This document shows, piece after piece, positions 12,627-24,700 of a stretch of DNA of 64,000 nt. Position 1 is the first letter of the stretch; each line of letters starts with the position of its first letter. Source of the stretch: Magnaporthiopsis rhizophila. Lineage: Eukaryota > Ascomycota > Sordariomycetes > Magnaporthales > Magnaporthaceae. Location: the NCBI GenBank assembly GCA_003049465.1, contig PYSS01000071.1, positions 1-64,000 of the forward strand, in the 5' to 3' direction. Made by a program: the position numbers and the translations under genes. Under the pieces are notes generated by a model. That model ran no database searches and was not told the origin of the DNA. It worked only from the letters and a program-made list of their open reading frames with translations.

Positions 12627-14090
12627 ATGGCTGCGCCCGCGCCGCCAAGCGAGGCCCCCTCGGCTCCCGCAACAGGCGCTGCTGCCACAATCACCACCAA
12701 GTCTCCCAAACCAGCACCAAGGAAGCTAGGCGTGCGCGCCGTGCTGTCGCTGCCGCAGACATACGCGAGCTTCATAGCCAAGAACCAGAGCCAGGTGTCT
12801 CAGATCGAGAGCGCGTTGCGATCGCTGACCTATGTGATTCCTGGTCCGTATCCCAGTATACCTATCGCATCGTGTGCCATTGCCTGCCGTTGCTGACAAG
12901 ATCCTCCCCCCCTAGGCCGCTTTCGTGATGCCGAGATCGCGTCCGAGGCCATCCACTCGGGCGTCCAGCTCTTGTCCATGTACCACGACACCCTCCTGGA
13001 ACGCGCTGCGGCCGACGACAACTCCTCCTCCTCTTCTTCCCGCTCCCCATCGCCATCCTCGAAAACGGCGGCTCCCTCCCCCCCAAGCAGCAGGACCATC
13101 CACTCCCGCTACACCACGTTCTGGTCACAAAAGTCGCCCCTCTACCGGCGCGTGGCGCGCGCCCTCCAGATCGTGCAGTACACGCAGCTGCTGATCGAGA
13201 TGGCGGCCAAGCGGCGCGGCGACGACCGTCTGCGCTGGCGCCTCGTCGTCCTCGTCGAGGCCTTCAAGGCCCTGTGCAAGCTGATCCTGCTGCGCATCAC
13301 CCGTGGCCGGCCGCTCGTGACGCCCGCCTTGCCCGAGCGACGGCCCATCCCGCCGCCCGACGACGACGACGACTCGAGCAAGGGCGAGTACGTCATCCCG
13401 CCCGAGCTCAGGGACGACGACGATGACGACGGCCTCGACCATCACCACAAAGCAGCAGCAGCAGCAGCCAACGGAACAGCAGTCAAGGGCCACGCCGCCA
13501 ACGGTCACGCGACGACGGCGACGACGGCGGCGGCCACGCACTCCAAGGAGTGGCACATGCCGCGCACCCGCTCCGTCCTGCCTTCGCTCCCCGACAGCGC
13601 CGACATCAACTCGTACCTGCTCTCGCGCGTCCTGACGGCCGACGACATCAAGCCGGCCCCAAAGCTGCTCCGCCCGTTGGCCGGCGCCGCCCAGGCCGCC
13701 GAGGTGCTGCACATCCTGGCGCCCCTGGCCTACGCCATGGCCCTCGCGCACTTTTCGCTGCGCACCGACGGCGCGTCCGCAAAGTCCAGCGGCCGCGGCC
13801 GCAGCGCCCTGGCCGCCGCCACCTGGGCGCCCTGGGCCCTGGGCCTGGCGCTCTCGGTCGCGGCGCGCCAGCTGCGCGACCGCGGCCTGCGGACCACGGC
13901 GCTCGAGCGGGAGGAGTGGAGCCGGCGCGGCTGGGGCCTGGGCTGGTGGGCCATGCGCGGCGCCGCGTACGACGGCGTCGTTAAAGGCGTCATTGGTGGC
14001 GTGAAGAGACGGCTGCCCGGGTTCGTGGGCGGGATCTTGGACGACTACGAATACCTTTGGGAAACGTATTACTTTAGCACGGCGGATTAG
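12627..14090 (+). CDS. pex16: Peroxisomal membrane protein Pex16
   Basis: Peroxin 16 is an integral peroxisomal/ER membrane protein involved in peroxisome membrane biogenesis. Two exons (12627..12843 and 12916..14090; 72-bp intron with a CCCCCCTAG acceptor) give 463 residues. Family features are an N-terminal YASFIAKNQSQVSQIESALRSLTYVIPGRF, then SRYTTFW and YRRVARALQIVQYTQLLIEM, the EAFKALCKLILLR helix, and the C-terminal ending LDDYEYLWETYYF. Low-complexity inserts (a Ser run near 93-110, Asp and Ala runs near 215-260) make it longer than many orthologues. A hydrophobic stretch around LHILAPLAYAMALAHF is a likely membrane helix. Confidence 0.9.
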
Positions 14091-14823
14091 GGTGGTTTTT
14101 TTCTCTTCTGGCAGGCATGTGTGTGTACGTCTGGTGTACGATTTTCACGTTGATTGCTTCGGGGTTATTCTCCTTTTTTTTTTTTTTTTTTTTTCGTCTT
14201 TTCTTCCTTTTTTATCTTATATCTACCTAATCTAGCTAGGAGCTAGTCATGAGCACGATATCCTAGAGCGTCGCCATACCTACATGTCTAGTTCATAGAC
14301 AGTGACATTTTGTCAAGCATCCGAGATCGACCATCTCCGTTGCACTTCGTATCTCAAGCCCGAGATAGAGACAGGCACAGGTGTGTACGGCTGCTTTGGG
14401 CGGCAGACAACATTGGCAGCCGTCACAGGCATCCCCGTATCAACCGGGACCACTCCTGTTGGACCACGTTGGAGCCGTAGCACAGATATCACAATCACAA
14501 TCCAGCCATGGAAGCAGACATAAATCAACAATGATTGTGATCTCGACCCGCTGACAGTATAATACAAATTCCCATCCCTCAAACCCCATGCCCATCAAGA
14601 GCCCAAGGCGGTTCCGGGTCATATCAATTCCCCAGACGCCATGCCAACCCATTTGTCTCCGCCAAATCACCATGATGGACACGGCCCCTCCGGATCCATT
14701 TCCCATCGATTTTCCCATCATGTCGAAGAGACCACCGAAAACAAAGCAAAAGAAAAATGAAAGGAGATGAGAAAAGAAACGAAAAATAACTTAAGCTAGC
14801 ACGCTGACAGAGACCAGGCCATG
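14091..14823. other. Convergent 3' region of pex16 and hac1
   Basis: About 730 bp with a 21-base T tract (14174-14194) shortly after the pex16 stop. It likely contains both 3' untranslated regions. No gene is supported. Confidence 0.55.
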
Positions 14824-16752
14824 TCAGCCCATGCGACGGCGCTTCCCACCAGCCGCCGACGCGTCGTCAAAGCCGCGCTTCCCCCCGGCCCTTTTGTTGG
14901 CCTTGGAGTGCTGAATAGTGAGCAAGATCTTTTGGTTTACAGTAGTAGTTCTGACATCTGATGATGATGATGATGCTGCGAGTGGTGCATCAATCTTGGC
15001 GACGCTTGGTAGTCGACCGGGCCCGAGCTTGTTGTCCCGAGCGCGGATGTTCAGCATCCGCTCCTCAACCTTGAGAGCCCACATAAGTGTGAGCAGTACC
15101 TCCTTTGGCGGTAGCGCGACTCCCTTGAGCCACGCGCCAGCGGCTTCTTTGCCGCCGCCTGCCGTCCCGGACGGGTTCTGGCCCATCTCGGACTTGGCGG
15201 CGTCGAGGCCCTCCGCCCCTCGGTTGACCCGGTCGACTCCGCGCCGCTCCTCAGATTGCACCAACCGCAATGCCGCCAACGTCGCATCCGATAGAGGACG
15301 CGCCAAGCTGGGGCTGCAGGTTAGGATCTTCCGGAGAAGGCGAAGCCTCAGGGTCGTCGAGGGGGTTGGGTTCGACGCCGAAGCCGATGATGTTGCCGTT
15401 GCCCACCGAGGAGAGGCCGGCAGCGGAGAAGTGCTGCTGCTGGGGCTCGTCGGGGTTGGCTGAGAGGTACTCGTTGATGTCGAAGAGGTCGAAGCCTGTC
15501 GTCGACGACGCGAGCGGGAAGGCCGCGTCACCAGCCAGATAATCGTGTTCAAAATCAGAGCCGTTGGGGGAAGCGAGAAGCCCGCTTTCAAGGACATAGC
15601 TATCAGCGTCAAGGGCCTCTGGAAGGCCGAAAAGATGGCCGCCGTCGACGTCAGCAGCAGCGTGAGCTGCCACGAGAGGACCAGCGCTGGGGTCATCCAG
15701 GGGGAGGCCACCACCACTGGTTGAGAGGGCTGCGACGCCTCCGCCGACCGACACTGCAGGTCGGAGCACAACACCTCGGCAGGATGTTGTGTCAGGTCGG
15801 GGGAGACGTCGGCAGCCATGTTGTCTGCGCTGGTCGTCGCTGACGTTGCGACGGTGGTGCCGGACGCGTCGAGCTGCTCCGGCGCAGGGCTCGGAGCTTC
15901 TTCGGCGACTGGGCTGAGGGCGGGCGAAATGGACGCCGGGTTGACTGTGGTCCGTGACTGTGTGGAGCGGAGCAGCTCGTCGATCAACGACTGCTTCCTC
16001 TCCTGCGACGTGGTTGATGATGGCATCGCCGCCGACAGGGCATCGTGGGAACTGAAGAGCTCCTGCGAGAGCGTGACGGGAGTCTGCCGCGACACGACGC
16101 CGCTGTCTGTCCGCATCTTCTCGATCTTCTCAAAGAGAGACATGATGATGTCCTGGGACTGTGCGAGCTTCTGCTCGAGCTGCTTATTGCGCTGCTCAAG
16201 CGCCTCGACCTCGAGCCGCTTGCGTTCTCTTGACGACTGAGCAGCCCGGCGGTTGCGGAGGACCCGCTCAACCCGACGCTGCTCCTTTTCGTCTTCGGTC
16301 TTGGCCCGTTTCCTGAGTGGTGGAAGAGAATATGTCAGACACGAATGCATACATACATACAATGCGAAGCCGACGCGACGAAGGCACGATGACGAGGATG
16401 ATTACCTTGGAGGGAGATTGGTCTTGGGCTCTGGGAGAACTTGGCCCCACGACTTCCGCTTCTTGGTCTGCTTCTTCTCTGTGCTTGTTGCCTCCGCAGC
16501 AGGTGTTGCCGCGGTGGCGGGATCGGCGGAAGCAGAGTCGGCGGCGATGCCGGACAGGAGGTCCAGCTCCGCCTGGTCGCGGTCCTCGTGTAATGACGAA
16601 GGGCTCATCATCTCTGAGGGGTCCATTGTTGCGTCGACCGAGGCGCCGAAAAGTGATGGGTACATATCACCCGGCGTCGACAGGAAGGACTCGGCGGGAG
16701 AGTTCTCGAACTTGAGCTCGGGCGAGCCGTGGGTTGCGTTCCAGGAGTCCAT
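14824..16752 (-). CDS. hac1: HAC1/HacA bZIP transcription factor, unspliced (long) reading frame
   Basis: Master bZIP regulator of the unfolded protein response. Exon 1 (16752..16406) and exon 2 (16312..14824) are joined by a conventional 93-bp intron. Without the IRE1 splice the frame runs to 611 residues. Diagnostic sequence: KKRKSWGQVLPEPKTNLPPR followed by KRAKTEDEKEQRRVERVL, then the basic region NRRAAQSSRERKR, then a leucine zipper (EALEQRNKQLEQKLAQSQD). After LCSDLQC the long frame continues through hydrophobic and then Ser/Thr-rich sequence to a basic tail. Uninduced fungal HacA forms are likewise longer than the induced ones (recalled, not checked). The region 15251-15733 is read in two frames; see the spliced-form entry. 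Confidence 0.9.
15251..16752 (-). CDS. hac1: HAC1/HacA, IRE1-spliced (active) reading frame
   Basis: If a 23-nt (or 20-nt) segment is removed near 15734-15756, translation shifts to a second open frame and ends at 15251, giving about 461 residues (16752..16406, 16312..15757, 15733..15251 for the 23-nt choice). The new tail contains LPEALDADSYVLESG, FEHDYLAG, FDLFDINEYLSANPDEP and ends GCDVGGIAVGAI. It is acidic, rich in D/E plus aromatic residues as expected for an activation domain. The bZIP part is shared with the unspliced form. The existence of this second long frame, entered precisely by a loss of length 3n+2, is what is seen. That it is the induced form is inferred from known fungal HacA biology. 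Confidence 0.82.
15734..15756 (-). promoter_or_regulatory. Candidate non-conventional (IRE1-type) 23-nt intron of hac1
   Basis: On the hac1 strand, CCGAC and GTCGG can form a perfect 5-bp stem around the 7-nt loop CTGCAGT, which fits the IRE1 loop consensus CNG^CNGN, with cleavage between G15757 and C15756. The 3' junction is less clear: cutting after GTC (15734) gives 23 nt and cutting after GGC (15737) gives 20 nt. Both shift to the same downstream frame. The 3' hairpin is imperfect (GAGG...CCTC around GTCGCAG), so the right border is the uncertain part. Confidence 0.65.
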
Positions 16753-19700
16753 TTTTGGTCGCTAGACTTTGGCGAGCTGGAAAGAGGAGGTCTTGTTGTG
16801 ATTACGTTGTAGCCGCGAGCCGTGATTTGTGCGCGCGGGGGAGAGCAAGAGCAAGTGAGTGACAAGATGCAGTCGAGGGCGCCGTCCTAGTTCCCTTGAT
16901 ACAAATATCTGCTCTGGTGGAGGAAAGTGACTAATGGCGAGGCATTGTCGGTAGGTGTCACCACCAGGTTTAGCTCAGGGTCAAGTTAAAAATGAGTCAA
17001 CCGAGAGCCCGGAAGCAAAGCCGCGGGTGACAAAGGGCTAACCGGCAGCGCGAAGAGAATTAGTGGGGAAGTGCGTGGACGAAAGAGGCCACCTGGCTGG
17101 GTGCTCGAATCCTTGGGGGAATGGTTGCGAGAGGAGCCTGGTGTCGAGAGCGAGGGCAGGTGGCGGGGGCTCTTTAATAAGGACAGATCGTCCATTCCGA
17201 ATTCACTGATCAGGCCTATTGCTGCCTCAGGCAAAAACGGCGGAAGCTAGAACCGGGGACTTGGTGGGTGGGCCGAGCCTGTGTTCGCCCCCCATATCAA
17301 AGACGACCCTTGGATGCCTGGTGGCAGCCGGCTGCTGGCTGAAGCGCGGCGGGTGGGGAACCTCTTGGGGCGGAGGACCAAGGCACGTAGGCCAAAACGG
17401 GCTAAAAGCTTCGTCCTTTTCCGTCCTGCGGCCTTTGATGGGTCGAAACAAAACCCGCCCATGCAAGGAGCCAGGGGGTTAAGCGGGTACGGGGAGGAGG
17501 CCCTGGCGATGAGATGCCCAGCCATGAGTAGCAGCACAGATGTTTCTGAGCACTTCCACGCATATTGTCAGTCCAAGACACCACCACATGGCGCTTCTGC
17601 AAGCTTTACCGCTGTGTGGAGATTATTGCATTGCGTGTTTCTCAGTGTGCACGTAGCATCTCGACCGTTTCTCCGGTTTCCCCTTCATTCCTTTTTGCCT
17701 TTCCTGCACGGAGTTGCGAGTGCTGCTGTTGCTGTTCCTCCTTAATGGTTGCCTGCAGTGTCGGATATGGTGTGGTGTGGTGTGCCGCGCTTTGGTGGGC
17801 GCCATTATTGCCTCGCTCTGCCTCACACCGACAGGGGCTATCGACACAACACTACTCAAGAGGCTTCTGCCAACCGACACACCGATAAGAGGAAACATTC
17901 GACCCTTGATGCCCGTGTGCATGCATGACGGTGGCGGTCGTCTGCAAGCACGACGCAGGCTGAGCTGGCACGGCATTTTCTGGCCCTCCTCTGACTGTGC
18001 ATTCCCGTGGAGCCATGGATGCTTCCTTCTCCCGCCAGCTCCCGTCAGCCCTTGTCTCGTACCCGGAGCGGCCACCTCATTTGCTGATGCTGTGGAAGGA
18101 TGCTGCGCGACCACGGCACAGCCGAGTTGTTTTTGACTATAATTAAATCGCGAATGGAATAGCTGTGCCGAGTTTATTGCCAACAGCTGTGCTCTGCCCT
18201 CGGGAAACGGTCTCATCACACGTAAGCGAGTCACACACACACACAGCCATCCATTGCCTTCCTGTCGTGGCCGCCATCCTCGCCGCAAGCGCCGAGAGAC
18301 AAACCGGCGGGGGGCACAGTCGATCCCCCAGGACCGTTCGTAGTCCCCGTTCGACACGCCAAGGCGAGAGCTGGGGAAACTTTGGGGTGCCTGCCGATAT
18401 TTTCGGTGTCACGCCTGGGTAAGACAAGCCCGAGATATCTTGTTTCGAACATTCCTCCCGTGTACTTGCCACCCACCCTACAAATCATCACGTCGAGTAT
18501 CGAAGAAAAGGGAGCATAAGAACAGGAGGTGGGGGCAAGAGCACAAACCGCCACTTCATCGAGCCAGCCCTGCACAGTAGCCGCCATTCCCATGGTTCAT
18601 GTATCTGGACTGATGCCTGTGTCTTCCGTCCGATCGCCAGAGGATCCTTGCTGATTCACGCCAACATGGGGTCGACCAGGGGTGGTAGTCCACAGGCGGC
18701 GTTCATGACCGTGACTGTGTCGCCCGATGACAATCGGTTGAGCATCGATGGGCGCGCGTCAGCCCTCCTCTCTCGGTCTACAGTGTAATCAGTCTCGGAT
18801 ACTGAATTTTGCAATTTTCCTCGTTTTAGCTGCCCGGTATTTGGTGGGCGCAATCAATGGCTTGGCTAGGGCAATTCGGAGCCGTCAGCCGCATGCCTCC
18901 TAACAAATAGCACCGCCCTGCCTGCCCTTTTTTTTTTAGCCTGATTCCCTTTCCGCCGAGGGGCACGGAGAACCGGATTTGGGCCACCCACATCGGACCG
19001 CTTAACGCCTTTGCTGCCAATATGGAAGGGTCCGAGACCCCCGTCTTTTCGGATGCAACAAAGTGGTGTACCCAGTTGTCTTGCTTGGTCTAGACTCTTT
19101 GACTTTCCGTTTAGATGTCAGGATAGTCCCGTCGAGCCGACTTTATCAAACGGCACCACCTCCTTAATACCTGGTACCCCAGTTGTTTGCAACATGGATA
19201 GATTGCGTCGACCCGGCTCGTGCTCCCCTGCCCCGTCCGCCCGGGCAGCCGGGCTTCTATTCTTTCGGATCTCCAGATTCAATATCTAACCCCTGGTCCA
19301 GATAAACCACGTGCAGCGCCCGGCCACAAATGGCGAAAGCTCCCCACGCTCGGCGGCGTTGCATCCTGCCGAGAGTTCAACTTGGGCCACCACCGAAATC
19401 CCCAGTTCTGACAAACATTTGGCCGGATCAGCGTGCCCTTCTCCTTTGGCCCACCTACTCCAGCCCTCGCCCGACTCATTCTTGAAACAAATGTTCTGCT
19501 GGATCCAGGAATGCTGCAACGTATCTGGTGTTGCCTTTGCCTGAGGTCCGAGTCGATCGGCCGCTCAGTAGCATTGCATCGCTGACAGACAGCGAAATGC
19601 TAATGGGCACGGCACGTGGTGGTAGCGGCGAGAAAACGACATGCTTTTGTCGCCACCGTCTGTCAGTTCTCGACGGACCCACGACAAGATGCACCCACAG

Positions 19701-20165
19701 TACCGGGCATTGAGTGTAGTGAGTGAACTTGGCAGGCTGCCGTGCCGCGGCATTGTTCTGCCCCTGATTTTCGTTCGAGAAAAAGTCTACTTGGGATCGA
19801 CGGTGATATTCACAGGCGCACCGACCGAACCCCGTGTCGCACTGCATCTTCGTCAGGAGGCTCTATGGACGAACTTTGGTGAGTCGAATCAACAGGCCTA
19901 GATCGGCTGATACAGGAGTGGAATTGCGGTTCGTCGTTGTAAAGCCTTGAACTCATCTCATGACATGATGTCCATCCGTAGGGTTGGAAACGGCAAATGG
20001 CACATTCCAATACAAGGCTACCCTAACCTAACTGTCCCGCAGACGCAGAGGCCTGCTCCCTTGATTGGGCCGGCTAAAGTAACATGATACCCCTCACCCA
20101 TCTTCAGGGTCCATCCATCCTCATCGCGGTAGGTAGGTAATCGCCTGACATGGCGGTCATGTGAC
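16753..20165. other. 3.4-kb upstream region of hac1, gene-poor
   Basis: I cannot support a gene in this stretch. It holds the hac1 upstream region (an upstream ATG at 16865 opens a frame that overlaps the hac1 start and closes at 16608) and then ordinary mixed-composition DNA up to the 3' end of the tyrosinase gene. Many 60-240-residue frames occur on both strands, but none has a motif or a splice-extended partner. Confidence 0.5.
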
Positions 20166-21711
20166 CTACTCGTACATATAACACAGAGGTCCATCGACGA
20201 CGCTCACCAGCTCTCGGATCTTCCACGTCTTTTGCGTGGGCTCGACGACGTTCATGTCGATCAGGTCGTCCAGCGACTGCGCGCGCCCTCCGCCAAACAT
20301 GCTGGTGCCGCCGTGGATGACCTCGAGGCGGGTGTCGAGGCTCTGGGACTGCCAGATCGTCCAGAGCCGGTCGATCATGGCGTGATGCACAAAGAAGGCC
20401 GGGTCGTTGGGCGAGATGTAGAAGTCACCACCTGCTCAGCCATATTTGTCAGCTCATGTAAAGGAACAGACACCACTCGTTAACCACTTGCACGTAAACA
20501 AAAACGTACCAGGGTCGCCGTTGATGGTAAAGTGGCCGACACTGTGGATTCCCTGGGTTCCCCATCCCCCGCCGTTCTCCATCGTGCTCTGGAAGCTGCC
20601 GACGTCCTTGCTGTTGGTGATGAGCTGGACCATGTCTTGGGTCCGGCCCCATCGCGACGTCAGGTAGTTGGATATGTCGCGCCGGAGGCACCGCGGGTTG
20701 GCCCCGAACCCGTCCGCTCGAGGGTTGCGGGCAGGCGGCGGATCGACGGCGACGGACAGGGGGCTGTAGGTTGGGTGCGTCTTGTTAGTAAACGCCCTGG
20801 TGCCTCGGCCGCCGAGTCGTGGCGGGAGCTTACTTACCCGAGATACACGGTCATGCTATGACAAGCGAGTAGAGGTATTTGTTAGCGACCCGATCCAGTA
20901 GGCATCTAGAACACTTGAGCGTCCAGCATCACTGTCACTCACTTCTTGAACGGCCCCGTCTCGACACAGCCGCCACCGTTTCCGGCCGGTGCAATTGCGT
21001 TGCCCTTGTGCGCAATCTTCTTGCCATTGCCCGACAGACTCGTGTCGCTCCCGTCGAAGATGGGGCTCTTCTCGGGGTCCTGAGCCCATCTGCCGTAGTC
21101 CCAATACGGCTGCGTCCCGTTGTAATGGCACTCGTTCCGCAGGGCCGTCTCGTAGGCGAAGGTGTAGTACCTGTGCCACGACAGGAAGTTGCCCTGATGG
21201 AGAGGAGATGTTTGTCTGGGTTAGTAGCGACGCTCACCCTTTCGTCCTCTGGACTGGTTGTGGCCTACCGTTCCGTGGATGGTGAGAGTCTGGTTTATGT
21301 GAACGGCAACGAAGTCGTCGTATCGGGACTTTGCGCCAGGGTACCGCTTGGGATCGAGTCTGGATGGCGTGTTCAGGAGGCACTGGACCGCGGCGATGTA
21401 CCGTCTCCTCTCATCCTTGGGCACATCTCCCCTGTGCCGTCTCAACTGTCAGCCATCAAGGCAGCACGAGAGCAGGTCTTTTGGTCCAAAGGCGTGGTAA
21501 CCAGATGACGCAGGGGCCACCAGACTCACCATTCCTTCCGGATCCGGAGATTCTCCTTGGTGCAAGTCTTGGACTTGGCGAGCCGGGCCTGCAGCGCCGG
21601 CAGACCCTTGTTTTCGAGTTGTTTGAGGGCATCCGGCTGCACAGCCCCCTGGCCGGCCGCAAGCCCGACCACGCTCAGTCCGAGCAGGATAAGCGATAGA
21701 ATCTTCACCAT
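20166..21711 (-). CDS. Secreted short tyrosinase / catechol oxidase-like copper protein
   Basis: Type-3 dicopper oxidase of phenols. Six exons (21711..21530, 21431..21269, 21193..20943, 20855..20838, 20763..20510, 20431..20166) give 377 residues. A signal peptide is evident (MVKILSLILLGLSVVGLAAG). The CuA ligands are His105 (VHINQT), His113 (IHGT) and His122 (SWHRYYTFAYE). The CuB ligands are His278 and His282 (IHSVGHF) plus one of His305/306 in FFVHHAMIDRLW. NDPAFF precedes it as in the family. It stops about 70 residues after CuB, so the C-terminal shielding domain of melanin-type tyrosinases is absent. Exon 4 is an 18-nt microexon (MTVYL). A likely role is secreted oxidation of phenols or peptide tyrosines; the substrate is unknown. 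Confidence 0.92.
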
Positions 21712-24700
21712 TGTCGATGCTGTTTCCAGGCCTTCGTGTCGGGAAGCAAGGGTTCAAGCCCTGGGAAGATGGAAGCAGGTAAAGGTGGAAGCGTGAAGAA
21801 CGAATTCACAGCGGACATTATTCCTCCACCGACTGTCCCTTTTTAACTCGGGTTTGATAGCCCAGTGCCAAGGACGACATATTGGTTGGGCTCCTGGACA
21901 CGCAAGACGATATCCACATCACCTAAAGTGCAAATTATCATCGGTTACCCGGTTCTCGCTCGTCAAGCTTTTGCAAGGCTCCCTGGAGGTGCAGCACCGG
22001 GCAGCTCCCGCGTGTCACATTACCACTCCCGGCGACCCTGGGCACCGAGGAGCTACGTAAGTCTGCAGTTATCTTCGCAGCTGCAAATGAGGGACGGCAA
22101 GGGATCCCAAACATGGATATAACTCGCGCCGGCAGATATTCACCGGCCTCGCGCATCTGCTCGGGATTTACATCTCTCTTGGTTGCAGATGACCGCCCAA
22201 ACCGGCCCAAAAAGGGATAGCGGTGAGGATCTCGCTTAGCGTTCACCGTCCCCGAAAGCTTGGTTCATTAAAGACGGATGCTTTGGCGAAGGTGTCCTGG
22301 TGATGGCCTCGTTCGCGTTGGTATTAGTTGAAAAAAGACGGAGTATGGGGCCCGAGGGAATGGAATTGCTGTGGTGATGAATAGATTGTGGCTAATTAAA
22401 AAAAGTCCGGGGTGCAGTTGAGATCTCTGGTGTAAAGGCCCGATCAAGCCGGCGTGCGGGATAAACGGAAGAGACCCGCAAGTTTAATAACCCAACCTCG
22501 AATCAGACCGGTACAGATGCAAACCCTCCGCCTTATTGGTCCCGTCTAATCGGCCACCTGCCTGATTTCGGTGGCTCAGGTGTCGAGTTCACAAGGGTCA
22601 AACATCATTCCGGCATCGTTTTTATTCGTGGAGCTGCACGTCGACGAAAAGGGAGGACTGGCCGTCAACAGCTAGAGCACCAAGTGTTCTTGGAGACCAT
22701 AGGATGTGTTATTTGAGTATAGCTACCTGATTGACAGCAGAGATCGATGACATGAAGGATGTAGAAACGACATGAGAAACGAAGCGGACAACCAGGAAGC
22801 AACATGTCGGCATCTTCTTGTGATAAAAGTAACGCATCATCTGCCGGTGACGACAACTGTTTATTTACGTTTCCCTTCTAATACGAGCCATTCTCCAAGG
22901 CTACCCCGTTACCTTTTAAAAATGATAGCATTTGTTTCCTGTGGTTTAGGGACCTGCTCGGACTGCGGAAGAGCTGGGCCATTTGATATTTTGGGTGTGG
23001 CAACAATTTTCCTAATCTGCTCTCCCGTTCTTCCTCCTGATTTATTTTCTATCCATTTTCGTTTCTTTTCGTCTGCTTTTCATAGGCATGAATCACCTTG
23101 ACGGACTGGGGATTTTTTTTTTTTTTCAAACCCGCCGGACTTCGACGGCAAGATTATGATCAAAGACCGTCGTTGACCTATGGCTTCGATTTGGGCTCAC
23201 AGCAGGCTTGGGGACTGGATCATGGCTGCTAATTAGCAACCAAAAATCACAATGTTGATGGTTATCAACGATGTATTCAGGCAGTGAGGCAGGTCCACGC
23301 GATCGAGAGACGGTGGCATCTAGAAAAGACCAAAAGGACTAGAAAAAAGAGACCCAAGGGCTAAGGGCGGGAGCCCAGCTTTACGAGGCTAAAATTTGGG
23401 GCGTAGGCTGGGATACGGCCTTGGAAAACTGAGATTCACCCCTAGAAGGTCGAAAAAAGGAGCTCAGTGAGAGAGCAGTCACGTGAAAGTCAGTTCTTCG
23501 CGGAACAAGCTGTCAGCCAGTCGCCGCGACACCGGTTTATCAGAAGAACGGGCCACGGCATAAACGAGACTAGAAAACCTGTCGAGGTCATCTAGCAATC
23601 GCAAACACGGGGGCCTAGCCACCTTACGAGCGCGTCTGAGGACGAGCACGACGCCGAATATACAACACGTGACCAGCACCCACGGTGAAATCGAACAGGA
23701 ACGGTGGCATGGAGCTAATGGAGCGGGTTGTAGAGCGGCTAAGAAGCCGGACAGGGTCACAAAGCTCAAGTTAACAGTTGACCAGGACTTTTGTCTAGGC
23801 TGTACGTGGACGTGATTCGGGGCAGAAAGGGCGTATCCCGTCAGGTCGGCTACAGGCTGGGTCACGTGAGACACACTGCCAGCTGGAGCATTGCCGTCCA
23901 TTGCGGGCAGCTCCCGCGATCTCGTCCCGCTGATGAGTCAAGTCTGCACGCGCGCCTCCACAGTATATTGGTCTCAACAGCTGCTCACGCGTATGCAAGG
24001 TGCGGACATAGGTTAGGTAGTTTGCTGGAGGGGAGGGGTCGTATGGAAACGGGGCATGGTCGATCCGCCCCGATCGCCGTGCTTGGTGATGTTCCCGGGA
24101 TCGGGGGTGCCGAGGATCTCGCATGTCGCAGTCTAACCGTTCCTGGAAAAGATATCGGAAGTGATCGCGATTAACAGTATGTAGGAACTTTGAGCTGACC
24201 GACAACGGTTTCTCAAATGTCAATGCCCAAACCGTCACTGTTCTGTCATCGGCAGAGTCGAGTTTGCCACGGATATGGCCCTGGATTGAACGCAGCAGAA
24301 CATCAAAGGGCCCGATTATATGCGTATGTACCTAGCTTTTAGCGTACTCAACGGGGCCAAGGTTGTTACGTTTAATGCCTAATAGGCATCAGGACTTTGG
24401 GCGATGAGCGGATTGATGAAAGAGTGCATGAGCGGACACGGGCACCCTCTCATCTGTGGCTTGTTCCCTTACCAGCCTCATCGGCCAAGCCCCTCAGCCA
24501 GTCCTTGGTGGGCCATGTCACTACCTCCCACAATGGGTCATGACGCTGGTGGTGGTTACAGTGACGAACCGAGGTACCTACCTGCTCCAAGACAAGAAGT
24601 GTGGATGGGACGAGTCACTCGTGCAACTACCTCAGACGGCGTGCGCCGGGTGCTTGCTGTGAACGTGGTCGGCCCCTTCAGTTCGAACGCCTCGATGGGG

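Noticed and set aside
21735..21775. tRNA B-box-like GGTTCAAGCCC
   Set aside because: I could not fold an acceptor stem or find a matching A box; it sits in the tyrosinase leader.
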